NCBI GenBank assembly: GCA_934675585.1
Contig: CAKUQY010000006.1
Coordinates: 1-64,000 of the forward strand
Length of the DNA: 64,000 nt
Origin: an uncultured Opitutales bacterium
Lineage (GTDB): Bacteria > Verrucomicrobiota > Verrucomicrobiia > Opitutales > UBA953
Reading direction: 5' to 3'
The position numbers were made by a program, and so were the translations under genes. Below the pieces are notes generated by a model. It was not told the DNA's origin. It ran no database searches and saw nothing but the letters and a program-made list of their open reading frames with translations. Shown here piece by piece: positions 1-7,007 of this stretch. Position 1 is the stretch's first letter; each line of letters begins with the position of its first letter.

Positions 1-1476
1 GTCTGCAACTCGCGCTCGGAACTGACTTCCGCGACGCTCGGGAACGCCGCTTACGCGTATGCTTTTGACCATATCGGGAACCGCGCAACCGCTTCCGAAG
101 CGGGAACGCAGCTCGCCTACGCGGCGAACGCGCTGAATCAATACGCAACTATAACCGAGACGGAAATATTTACGCCGACCTACGACGCCGACGGGAACGC
201 GACGCTGATAGAAACGTCCACGGGAACGTGGAGCATTTCCTGCAACGGCGAAAACCGCCCCGTGCGTTTTGAAAACGCGGGAACGCAAACCGTGGTCGAG
301 TGCGGCTACGATTCGCTCGGTCGGCGCTTCGAGAAAAAAGTGTCCGTCGCGGGAACGCTCGTTCTGCACGAACGCTACGCCTATCGCGGCTTCCTGCAAA
401 TCGCGGCGTTCGACGTCGCGGGAACGCAAGAACCTGCGCTGAAACGCGTGATTTACTGGGATCCGACGGAGGAAACGGCGACGCGTCCGCTCGCGATTTC
501 AATCGTCGGCGACAATGTTTATTTCCCGACGGTCGATCTGACGAAAAACGTCTGCGAGCTCGTAGACTTCTACGGGAACGTTGCCGCGACTTACGACTAC
601 GCGCCGTTCGGGAACGTGTCCGCCGCCTCGCCCTCCGGCTCCGCCGTTCCCGCAAATCCGCTCCAATGGTCGTCGGAAATCTGCGACTCCGAGCTCGACC
701 TCGTCTATTACAATTACCGCCACTACTCGCCCTCGCTCGGACGCTTCCTCTCCCGCGACCCAATCGAGGAACAAGGCGGGTTGAATCTGTATGCGTTTAC
801 TGCAAATCAAAGCGTGTCTCGAATTGATCTGCGCGGCAGCAGAATCGCCTTAATCAATTATGATTACGATGCGCTTAAGAAGACACTGGTGCATCCAAGT
901 CATCACCCTCTGCGAGGAAGGCATGCGTATTTGCAAGTTTTCGTAGGGACAGGAATAGATGTAAAAATAATGCGGCATAAATCTCGAGTTTTCGGCGAGA
1001 ACTTATACAAACTGATGGCTGTTGGCTCCACGCCGGAGATAACTCTCTATTGGAATAAATTTCTGCCGATCAATGACGAGGAAATAAATTCACATGAACG
1101 CCACCACTTCAATAAGGCCAAGATATTTTACAACGAGGCGATATCTGCAATAAACAAGTATGACGGAACGATTGTTTGCGGCAAAAAATGCATAGGAGAG
1201 TACATGCAATTTAGAAACGCTACCTTAGCGTATGCAACCTCAATCTTTGAACACGATTCCGCAAAGTTTCACGCTTCTTCCAAGGGAGGATATACAGAAG
1301 ATATGCTTTCTCAAGAATTAGCACGAGCCAAGTGGGAGGAAGATTGGAGCCGAACTGTATATGAAAACTTCCTCGACTACGTTGACGACCTCAATAATAA
1401 AACAGCGGATGCAAAAGAAAAAATGAGTGTAGCACAAAACGCCTTGGACGAATGCATTTCACAAAACAAATACTAA
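1..1476 (+). CDS. Rhs/YD-repeat polymorphic toxin, C-terminal part, cassette 1 (5' end outside window)
   Basis: The frame is open from base 1, so the start lies to the left. Residues up to about 265 are YD-repeat and Rhs core, ending in the core motif YNYRHYSPSLGRFLSRDP followed by EEQGGLNLYAF. In Rhs proteins this core forms a shell that encapsulates a variable C-terminal toxin. The last ~225 residues are the variable tip and resemble nothing I recognise. They contain HERHH (codons at 1093-1107), which fits the HExxH zinc-peptidase signature, so a metallopeptidase toxin is possible but unproven. The core is GC-rich and the tip AT-richer, typical of acquired tips. The stop codon overlaps the ATG of the next gene (TAATG), the usual coupling of toxin and immunity gene. 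Confidence 0.85.
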   Translation, partial: VCNSRSELTSATLGNAAYAYAFDHIGNRATASEAGTQLAYAANALNQYATITETEIFTPTYDADGNATLIETSTGTWSISCNGENRPVRFENAGTQTVVECGYDSLGRRFEKKVSVAGTLVLHERYAYRGFLQIAAFDVAGTQEPALKRVIYWDPTEETATRPLAISIVGDNVYFPTVDLTKNVCELVDFYGNVAATYDYAPFGNVSAASPSGSAVPANPLQWSSEICDSELDLVYYNYRHYSPSLGRFLSRDPIEEQGGLNLYAFTANQSVSRIDLRGSRIALINYDYDALKKTLVHPSHHPLRGRHAYLQVFVGTGIDVKIMRHKSRVFGENLYKLMAVGSTPEITLYWNKFLPINDEEINSHERHHFNKAKIFYNEAISAINKYDGTIVCGKKCIGEYMQFRNATLAYATSIFEHDSAKFHASSKGGYTEDMLSQELARAKWEEDWSRTVYENFLDYVDDLNNKTADAKEKMSVAQNALDECISQNKY

Positions 1477-2186
1477 TGAAAGCTCGAACAAAAATTATAC
1501 TGCTCTTCTTTCTAGGAGCTCTGGTAAGCGTATTCGGATATGCAGTGTGGCGCGTCTACTTCAAATCTTTCCGCGAATATATCAATTTCTCACACGACAT
1601 CAACGATAAATTCTGGTTGCCAGATCACGTTAGGAATAAAAGTTACTCGGAAGAAGAGCTTTATTACGAAATAAAAGTTATCGACCGATTGTATGCGTTG
1701 TTAAATTTGTGGATTCATTACCAAAATCCGAAAATGGATCCGTCCAAGAATATTTTTACGTGGCGCTGGCAATGGAAAGATGAATGGCGGTCGGAATACG
1801 GGTCGACTTTTTTCGGCAAGGAAGATTTTTATGCGAATGCCGTAAAGATGGTTTTAGACGAAGAAGCATATCTTTACGTGTATTGCTACGCAGATTCTGA
1901 TGATATTGATTTTTGGGGAGAAGAATTTTTTCCTATTTTACAACGGGAAATATGGCATGCCCTCTCCTGTTGTTTCTCCGGAATCGAGGGGGAAACTTGT
2001 CGTTTCGACCCGGTAAAACCTTGTGGTTATGGTGAGTTATTCGGGAATGAAGGGTGTAGTAGCTGGAAAGATCTTTGTCCAAGCGAGCTCTTTTTCCGAA
2101 TTACGGAACGCGTTCTGTTGAAAACAAGCTTTTGGCAGACAACGGCAAGCCCGATGGGCGTAGATTGCCAACGAAATGAGTACTAA
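1476..2186 (+). CDS. Candidate immunity protein for Rhs tip 1
   Basis: The chosen ATG at 1476 overlaps the toxin stop codon (TAATG). An in-frame start further upstream would lie inside the toxin gene. The 236-residue product begins with a membrane anchor or uncleaved signal (MKARTKIILLFFLGALVSV) and continues as an acidic, aromatic-rich domain with several cysteines near the end. I recognise no family. Its position directly behind a polymorphic tip and its low GC relative to the Rhs core support an immunity role, probably facing the periplasm from the inner membrane. Function is inferred from context only. Confidence 0.6.
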   Translation: MKARTKIILLFFLGALVSVFGYAVWRVYFKSFREYINFSHDINDKFWLPDHVRNKSYSEEELYYEIKVIDRLYALLNLWIHYQNPKMDPSKNIFTWRWQWKDEWRSEYGSTFFGKEDFYANAVKMVLDEEAYLYVYCYADSDDIDFWGEEFFPILQREIWHALSCCFSGIEGETCRFDPVKPCGYGELFGNEGCSSWKDLCPSELFFRITERVLLKTSFWQTTASPMGVDCQRNEY

Positions 2187-2313
2187 TATTGTGGAGACTT
2201 CTTTTTATTTCATTTGGAAAAATAATCGGCATCGACAAGACGTTTCTTTTTTCGAAAGTTGCCGTAAAATCGGGCATTTGTTGGACGCCGCAGAACTCAT
2301 GTTCGACGGTCTG

Positions 2314-2975
2314 CGCCCTCGCTCGGACGCTTCCTCTCCCGCGACCCAATTGAAGAACGTGGTGGATTAAATTTGTATTGCTTTGTAGGGAATATGCTAA
2401 TAAAATTTAGCGATTATTTAGGTCTTGCGTTTCGAGATGAAACATTATGGTATCGTCAAAACGAATCGATTTTTTCAGGTCCCGGATTTTGGGATCAAGT
2501 TAATTTAAAATGGTTCCCACGTTCCGAAGATCCTGAAGATTATACAGCATGGTTTTCGAAAAGATTTCCAAAAACAATTGCGGGATCAAAAAAAGATTTA
2601 ATAGATAGAATTTTAAATTACATAAAGGAGAATTTGTGTTCTAAAAACTCTAAAACATTTGATATTAATGCTTTAGGGAAAATGAATGATATTGATGTTG
2701 CACCCGATATGAGACGATATGGGGATGTTCAGCAAAACATTTATGAAAGATTTATATGTATTGGAAATTTTGAATTAAAAGTTAAAAATATAAATATAGA
2801 ATGGACAGAAGAACAAAAATTTTCTTTCACTGCAACAATGTATGTTTGGGAGCAAACAGGCGTTTCGCCTAATGAAGGTGAATATGGGTCTTGTCTCTCT
2901 CCTTTTTTTAAGAAACGCCATATTGAGATGGGAACGTGGTCAATTTCAGGGAATGGAGATTGTTGTGAAAATTAA
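2314..2975 (+). pseudogene. Orphan Rhs C-terminal tip, cassette 2
   Basis: A short scrap of Rhs core DNA (about 2314-2384) reads SLGRFLSRDPIEERGGLNLY in frame, almost identical to cassette 1 at about 730-796, and runs into a different ~200-residue tip. No proper start or ribosome-binding site precedes it, and upstream codons do not continue the core, so it looks like a displaced, silent tip. The tip is AT-rich, has a tryptophan-rich stretch (MYVWEQTG) and two cysteines near the end, and matches no family I know. It could become expressed by recombination of the shared core segment with the full-length gene. TTG at 2373 is a possible but unconvincing start. Confidence 0.7.
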
Positions 2976-3405
2976 AATTGGATTAATCTTTTTTGTTTTT
3001 CTTCTTGGTGTTTTTATTTTTCGTGTTTCTCAAAGTAGGGAACGGCGATGTGAGCAATTTATCGATCTGTTTTCGCAATATATCTATTCCGGAAATTTTG
3101 AAATAGAGTCAATTCGTAGTCATTCAGAACTTATATTTTCAACTCGACTCGATTTTAAGATGTGGGTCAAAATTGATGGTGATTCGACCTCATTAATCGA
3201 AAAGTTATCGAGTGTAAAAAATAATAAATGTGATATCAGGAGTTCTGAGGGCTTTGATGGAATTATGGAATATAAAAAACGATTTGGTGAATATCCCGAA
3301 TTTCTGTGGACCGCTGAGCGCTTTCCTAATTTTTATGGGAAAATCAAAATCGTTGGTTCTAAAAAATCAAATTTGTTTTATGTTTATGGATGGACAGATC
3401 CATAA
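2965..3405 (+). CDS. Candidate immunity protein for orphan tip 2
   Basis: The chosen start is GTG at 2965, preceded by GGAG (2955-2958) at good spacing, and overlaps the end of the toxin frame by 11 bases. ATG at 2953 is the alternative. The ~146-residue product starts with one strong hydrophobic helix (IGLIFFVFLLGVFIF) and continues as a soluble domain. It is AT-rich like the preceding tip and unlike the GC-rich Rhs core, so tip and immunity gene probably travelled together. The family was not recognised; the role is inferred from position. Confidence 0.55.
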   Translation: MKIKIGLIFFVFLLGVFIFRVSQSRERRCEQFIDLFSQYIYSGNFEIESIRSHSELIFSTRLDFKMWVKIDGDSTSLIEKLSSVKNNKCDIRSSEGFDGIMEYKKRFGEYPEFLWTAERFPNFYGKIKIVGSKKSNLFYVYGWTDP

Positions 3406-3479
3406 TTATTTTAAACAAATTGGAAGGTGCTTTTTTATTTGACGGAGAATCTTTTCACGGTTATAGTTGTTAATGTTTA

Positions 3480-3488
3480 CCCCCCCCC
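3480..3488 (+). repeat. Homopolymer C9 (followed by A7) before orphan Rhs gene 3
   Basis: Nine C followed by seven A lie immediately 5' of the ATG at 3495. No convincing Shine-Dalgarno sequence sits at normal distance; the nearest GGAG is around 3444. An upstream ATG at 3473 is out of frame with the Rhs gene at C9 and would join it at C8, so slippage could change expression. This is suggestive only. Confidence 0.5.
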
Positions 3489-3494
3489 AAAAAA

Positions 3495-4700
3495 ATGGGA
3501 ATAATGTTTGTCATAAAAACGCAAAACGATTCGTTTGGCTACAATTCGCGCTCGGAATTGGTTGCGGGAACGCTTGGCGGGAACGCGTTTAATTTTGCGT
3601 TTGATGAAATTGGCAATCAGACGCAGTTTGCTTGCAATGCAACAAATGAAACGACAATCGAGGGTGATTTCGTTCCCGCCTACGACGCTGACGGGAACGC
3701 GATTTTAATCAAAACTGCCACGGGAACGTGGAGCGTTTCTTACAACGCCGAAAATCGTCCGATTCGTTTTGAATGCGCGGGAACGCAAACCGTCGTGGAA
3801 ATGAATTACGATTATTTGGGTCGCCGCTTTGAGAAAAAAATCACTGTTGCGGGAACGACAACTTTACACCATCGCTACGTTTATCGCGGATTTTTACAAA
3901 TCGCGTGCTTAGACTTAACTCGCGCGGGAACGCCTGCGTTGTGGTTTGTTTTCTGGGATCCGACGCAACCCACAGCGACGCGTCCGCTCGCGATTCAAAA
4001 GAATGGAACTTGGTTTGTTTACGGCCACGATTTGACGAAAAACGTCTGCGAAGTTTTTGGAAGTGATGGCTACATTAAAACAACTTATTCTTACTCGCCA
4101 TTCGGGAACGTTTCATCTATTGGCAATTTCGAGCAAAACTTCCAATGGTCAAGCGAATTCTACGACCCAGAACTCGACCTCGTTTACTACAACTACCGCC
4201 ACTATTCTCCAACCACCGCCCGCTGGCTCTCCCGTGACCTAATTGAAGAACAAGGCGGGTTGAATTTGTATTGCTTTTGCGGGAATAATGGAATTTCAAA
4301 ATATGACTTAAAAGGTAAATTTGTTTTTGGCGGAATTGAAGGCCCTGATTTTGATGTGGCAGAGAATTCATCGTGTTGTTTAGAGGCCAAACGATTTTGG
4401 AAGTTTGCAGGATATTCGAGTTTTTCTAAATGTTGGGATGATATGACAGATTTGGGAATGAATTTTTCATCGACAGCAAGCGCCCGTTGGGCAACAACAC
4501 ATCCTTTAATGAAGTTAGTTGTATCTGTTTTAGGCACAGGTTATATAATTGGCGATACAATAGGAACAGGCCTTGTTTGCTTTCGTTGGATATGCACAAA
4601 AACAAAATTGTCGATAAAGAAAATTCGTCGAGTTCGACGACCAACGGGTGATGTTTGTTATAATTATTGGTCGTGCCCCGATAAAACAATAAAAAAATGA
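3495..4700 (+). CDS. Orphan Rhs core fragment with tip 3
   Basis: This 401-residue reading frame begins just behind a poly-C/poly-A tract. It carries about 265 residues of Rhs core homologous to cassette 1 but diverged in DNA and lower in GC, ending with YNYRHYSPTTARWLSRDL then EEQGGLNLYCF. A different tip of about 125 residues follows. The tip contains a long hydrophobic stretch (about residues 335-370, LVVSVLGTGYIIGDTIGTGL) and a basic tail, which would suit a membrane-acting toxin, though no family is recognised. It lacks the N-terminal shell and export parts of a full Rhs protein, so it is probably a silent donor. The TGA overlaps the next ATG (ATGA). Confidence 0.75.
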   Translation: MGIMFVIKTQNDSFGYNSRSELVAGTLGGNAFNFAFDEIGNQTQFACNATNETTIEGDFVPAYDADGNAILIKTATGTWSVSYNAENRPIRFECAGTQTVVEMNYDYLGRRFEKKITVAGTTTLHHRYVYRGFLQIACLDLTRAGTPALWFVFWDPTQPTATRPLAIQKNGTWFVYGHDLTKNVCEVFGSDGYIKTTYSYSPFGNVSSIGNFEQNFQWSSEFYDPELDLVYYNYRHYSPTTARWLSRDLIEEQGGLNLYCFCGNNGISKYDLKGKFVFGGIEGPDFDVAENSSCCLEAKRFWKFAGYSSFSKCWDDMTDLGMNFSSTASARWATTHPLMKLVVSVLGTGYIIGDTIGTGLVCFRWICTKTKLSIKKIRRVRRPTGDVCYNYWSCPDKTIKK

Positions 4701-5074
4701 AAAAATATATCTTTTTAACACTCCTTGCTTTATTCTTGGGGCTTCTTACGTTTTTGAGCGATTTGGATATTGAAGTTTCAATATTTTTTGTATTAATTGC
4801 AATTTTGTTTTTGTTAATTTGTATAGCGAGAGTTTTTTATGATTTTAAACATTTTCGATATAATCTTGGAGGAATTGAACAAAACTCTGTTTTTAAAATA
4901 AATCCAAATGTTCGTTTAAACACCTGGTGGTTTGTCTTATTACTATTTTACATAGGTTATATTGTGGATAAATATGTTTTAAATTTCGAAGATAGAATTA
5001 TGTTCTTTCTGATTTTATCGATTTTGTTATTTTCTTCAATTAGAAAATTTTTAATAAAGCGTCTCGAAAAATAA
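4697..5074 (+). CDS. Candidate multi-pass membrane immunity protein for tip 3
   Basis: A 125-residue protein with about four hydrophobic segments (residues ~5-20, ~28-48, ~78-95 and ~102-115), starting at an ATGA overlap with the preceding tip. It is AT-rich. An integral membrane immunity protein paired with a tip that itself has a hydrophobic segment is what one expects for pore-forming toxins neutralised within the membrane. No family is recognised; the function is inferred from order and topology. Confidence 0.6.
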   Translation: MKKYIFLTLLALFLGLLTFLSDLDIEVSIFFVLIAILFLLICIARVFYDFKHFRYNLGGIEQNSVFKINPNVRLNTWWFVLLLFYIGYIVDKYVLNFEDRIMFFLILSILLFSSIRKFLIKRLEK

Positions 5075-5181
5075 AATAATTTTAATAATTTGTTCTGTTT
5101 TTACTGTTCTCACACTATTGTCTTTAGAAAAGAAAAATAAATCAAATTGATTTTATAGTCATCTAATAAATATTTATAATT

Positions 5182-6276
5182 ATGTTTAGAAAGAACATCT
5201 TTAATTTGAAGTTTGGAAATGACGCTGACAGGAACGCGACTTTGAACAAAACTGCCACGGGAACGTGGAGCGTTTCTTGCAACGCCGAAAATCGTCCGGT
5301 GCGTTTTGAAAATGCGGGAACGCAGACCGTGGTCGAATGCGGCTACGATTCGCTCGGTCGGCGTTTCGAGAAAAAAGTGTCGGTCGCGGGAACGCTCGTT
5401 CTGCACGAGCGCTACGCCTATCGTGGCTTCCTGCAAATCGCGGCGTTCGACGTCGCGGGAACGCAAGAACCTGCGCTGAAACGCGTGATTTACTGGGATC
5501 CGACGGAGGAAACGGCGACGCGTCCGCTCGCGATTTCAATCGTCGGCGACAATGTTTATTTCCCGACGGTCGATCTGACGAAAAACGTCTGCGAGCTCGT
5601 AGACTTCTACGGGAACGTTGCCGCGACTTACGACTACGCGCCGTTCGGGAACGTGTCCGCCGCCTCGCCCTCCGGCTCCGCCGTTCCCGCAAATCCGCTC
5701 CAATGGTCGTCGGAAATCTGCGACTCCGAGCTCGACCTCGTCTATTACAATTACCGCCACTACTCGCCCTCGCTCGGACGCTTCCTCTCCCGCGACCCCA
5801 TCGAAGAACAAGGCGGGTTGAATCTGTATGCGTTCTGTAAAAATACTATCCAAGAAACAGATGCATTAGGGCTAATGATTGCTCCCGGCTCGGAAATTTG
5901 GCACCCTCTTCGCCCGCGCCAGAAAACCGTGTCGAAAGATGATCCTGTAATTTCTTGCTATAAAGCGGTGAAAGAGTTGTGGAAGGCGTATGAAGACATG
6001 CGTGCAGCAAACACCATTGGTGCCGACAAATACTTTCACTGTATAGGAATGTGCAAGGCAACACGTAAGTCTGATAGGGCGTTAGTCGTTTTTCTTGCGA
6101 AACTAAGAGAAGTTTCGGATTTGCTCCGCAAGGGCGTGGAAAACGGATTTAAAGTTCCTCTCAAAAACGCCGAAGACTCTCTTAAAGATATGGAAGCTAA
6201 CATGAAAGGGATTGATTGTCCCGGCGACAAAACTTGCGAGGAGTGTTGTTGTGAATACAAGGTGAAGGGGCTTTGA
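5182..6276 (+). CDS. Orphan Rhs core fragment with tip 4
   Basis: The first ~13 residues from the ATG at 5182 are not Rhs-like. Core homology begins near 5218 (DADRNATLNKTATG) and runs to EEQGGLNLYAF. DNA from 5299 on is nearly identical to cassette 1, and 5425-5798 shows no difference by eye from 388-761. The first ~80 bases of homology instead match cassette 3. The ~150-residue tip begins after the core and contains GADKYFHCIGMCKATR, a Cys/His-containing motif, and a cluster of cysteines at its end. I cannot name the family. It is probably silent unless recombined into the full-length gene. The stop region overlaps or abuts the next gene. Confidence 0.75.
   Translation: MFRKNIFNLKFGNDADRNATLNKTATGTWSVSCNAENRPVRFENAGTQTVVECGYDSLGRRFEKKVSVAGTLVLHERYAYRGFLQIAAFDVAGTQEPALKRVIYWDPTEETATRPLAISIVGDNVYFPTVDLTKNVCELVDFYGNVAATYDYAPFGNVSAASPSGSAVPANPLQWSSEICDSELDLVYYNYRHYSPSLGRFLSRDPIEEQGGLNLYAFCKNTIQETDALGLMIAPGSEIWHPLRPRQKTVSKDDPVISCYKAVKELWKAYEDMRAANTIGADKYFHCIGMCKATRKSDRALVVFLAKLREVSDLLRKGVENGFKVPLKNAEDSLKDMEANMKGIDCPGDKTCEECCCEYKVKGL
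5237..5852 (+). repeat. Long direct repeat of Rhs core (partner at about 200-815)
   Basis: The two copies lie 5037 bases apart. Between 388-761 and 5425-5798 (374 bases) I see no mismatch; differences appear on both sides. Such a tract is a substrate for homologous recombination that would delete the intervening cassettes and attach tip 4 to the full-length Rhs gene. Confidence 0.85.
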
Positions 6277-6293
6277 CGTTCCCTCTGTTTTCA

Positions 6294-6650
6294 ATGAGGC
6301 TTTTCATAATCATCGTCGGAGTTCTTGTCGTGTACTGCGGCGCGTTTACGTGTTCGCGCCATGAGCGATTAGAAATTGATTGCCCGGAAGATTTCGAGAT
6401 GTTGAAGAGCTCGGAATGGATGCACGACGTTGATTCCGGCGATGTATGTTGTTCGATTAAAATGACGGAAACCGAAATGGATATATTTCGGCGAAGTCTA
6501 AAAGAGAAAGGCTATGTTTGTACCAACCGTAGCAGAAATAGAGAAACTTTTGAAAAAGAAGAACGCCTTTTGAAGAGGTTGGAAATAATTTATCTCGGAG
6601 CGCAAAGGGTTCAATTGATATATACGGTTTCACCAAATGCTCCCCTTTAA
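6294..6650 (+). CDS. Candidate immunity (lipo)protein for tip 4
   Basis: The chosen start is ATG at 6294, 17 bases after the tip stop; an in-frame TTG at 6273 would overlap the stop. The 118-residue product opens with a signal-like helix (MRLFIIIVGVLVVYCGAF) whose cysteines could serve as a lipobox, then a small charged domain rich in Glu and Arg. No family is recognised. The immunity role is inferred from its place directly behind an Rhs tip. Confidence 0.5.
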   Translation: MRLFIIIVGVLVVYCGAFTCSRHERLEIDCPEDFEMLKSSEWMHDVDSGDVCCSIKMTETEMDIFRRSLKEKGYVCTNRSRNRETFEKEERLLKRLEIIYLGAQRVQLIYTVSPNAPL

Positions 6651-6822
6651 GAACCATCCGGGAACGGCACTCGCGTTCGCGCGCGATGCGCACGGACGCG
6701 AAACTTCGGCGACGCTGAAACGCGGCGCGACGCTGCTCGGGATTTCCGCGCGCAGTTACGACGCGGCGTCGGGACGGCTTTCCGGAGCATCGTTCGGCGG
6801 AATCGCGCGGTTTTTTAATGAC
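6650..6822 (+). pseudogene. Remnant of an Rhs/YD-repeat gene
   Basis: In frame with an ORF at 6637-6876, the translation LLGISARSYDAASGRLSGAS is a YD-repeat (SYDAASGRL), and the DNA returns to the GC-rich composition of Rhs core 1. The similarity stops at about 6822, where AT-rich intergenic DNA starts. It is probably the decayed end of a further cassette or of the ancestral Rhs gene. Confidence 0.6.
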
Positions 6823-6850
6823 GACAATTTGGCATTATTAAGAATTGTTA

Positions 6851-6879
6851 TTGACATCAATCTTTTCAATAAATAAAAT
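6851..6879 (+). promoter_or_regulatory. Sigma70-type promoter of the GH-D glycosidase gene
   Basis: TTGACA (6851-6856), a 17-base spacer, then TAAAAT (6874-6879). Five of six -10 bases and all -35 bases fit the consensus. Transcription would start near 6886 and leave a leader of about 120 bases before the ATG at 7008. Confidence 0.65.
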
Positions 6880-7007
6880 TGGCGGTATCTTTAAACCCCG
6901 AATTTTTTATTTTTTATGAGCGAAGTGAATAATGCATCAAAATTTCTCCGAGGGAAAAAGTTCCCGTTGCGAATCGTGAATTTCGTGTTCAAAATCGCGG
7001 GCACGTT

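Noticed and set aside
2842-2964. Longer N-terminus for the second immunity protein from 2842
   Set aside because: It would overlap the toxin frame by more than 120 bases and place the membrane helix internally; GTG 2965 has a Shine-Dalgarno sequence at proper spacing.
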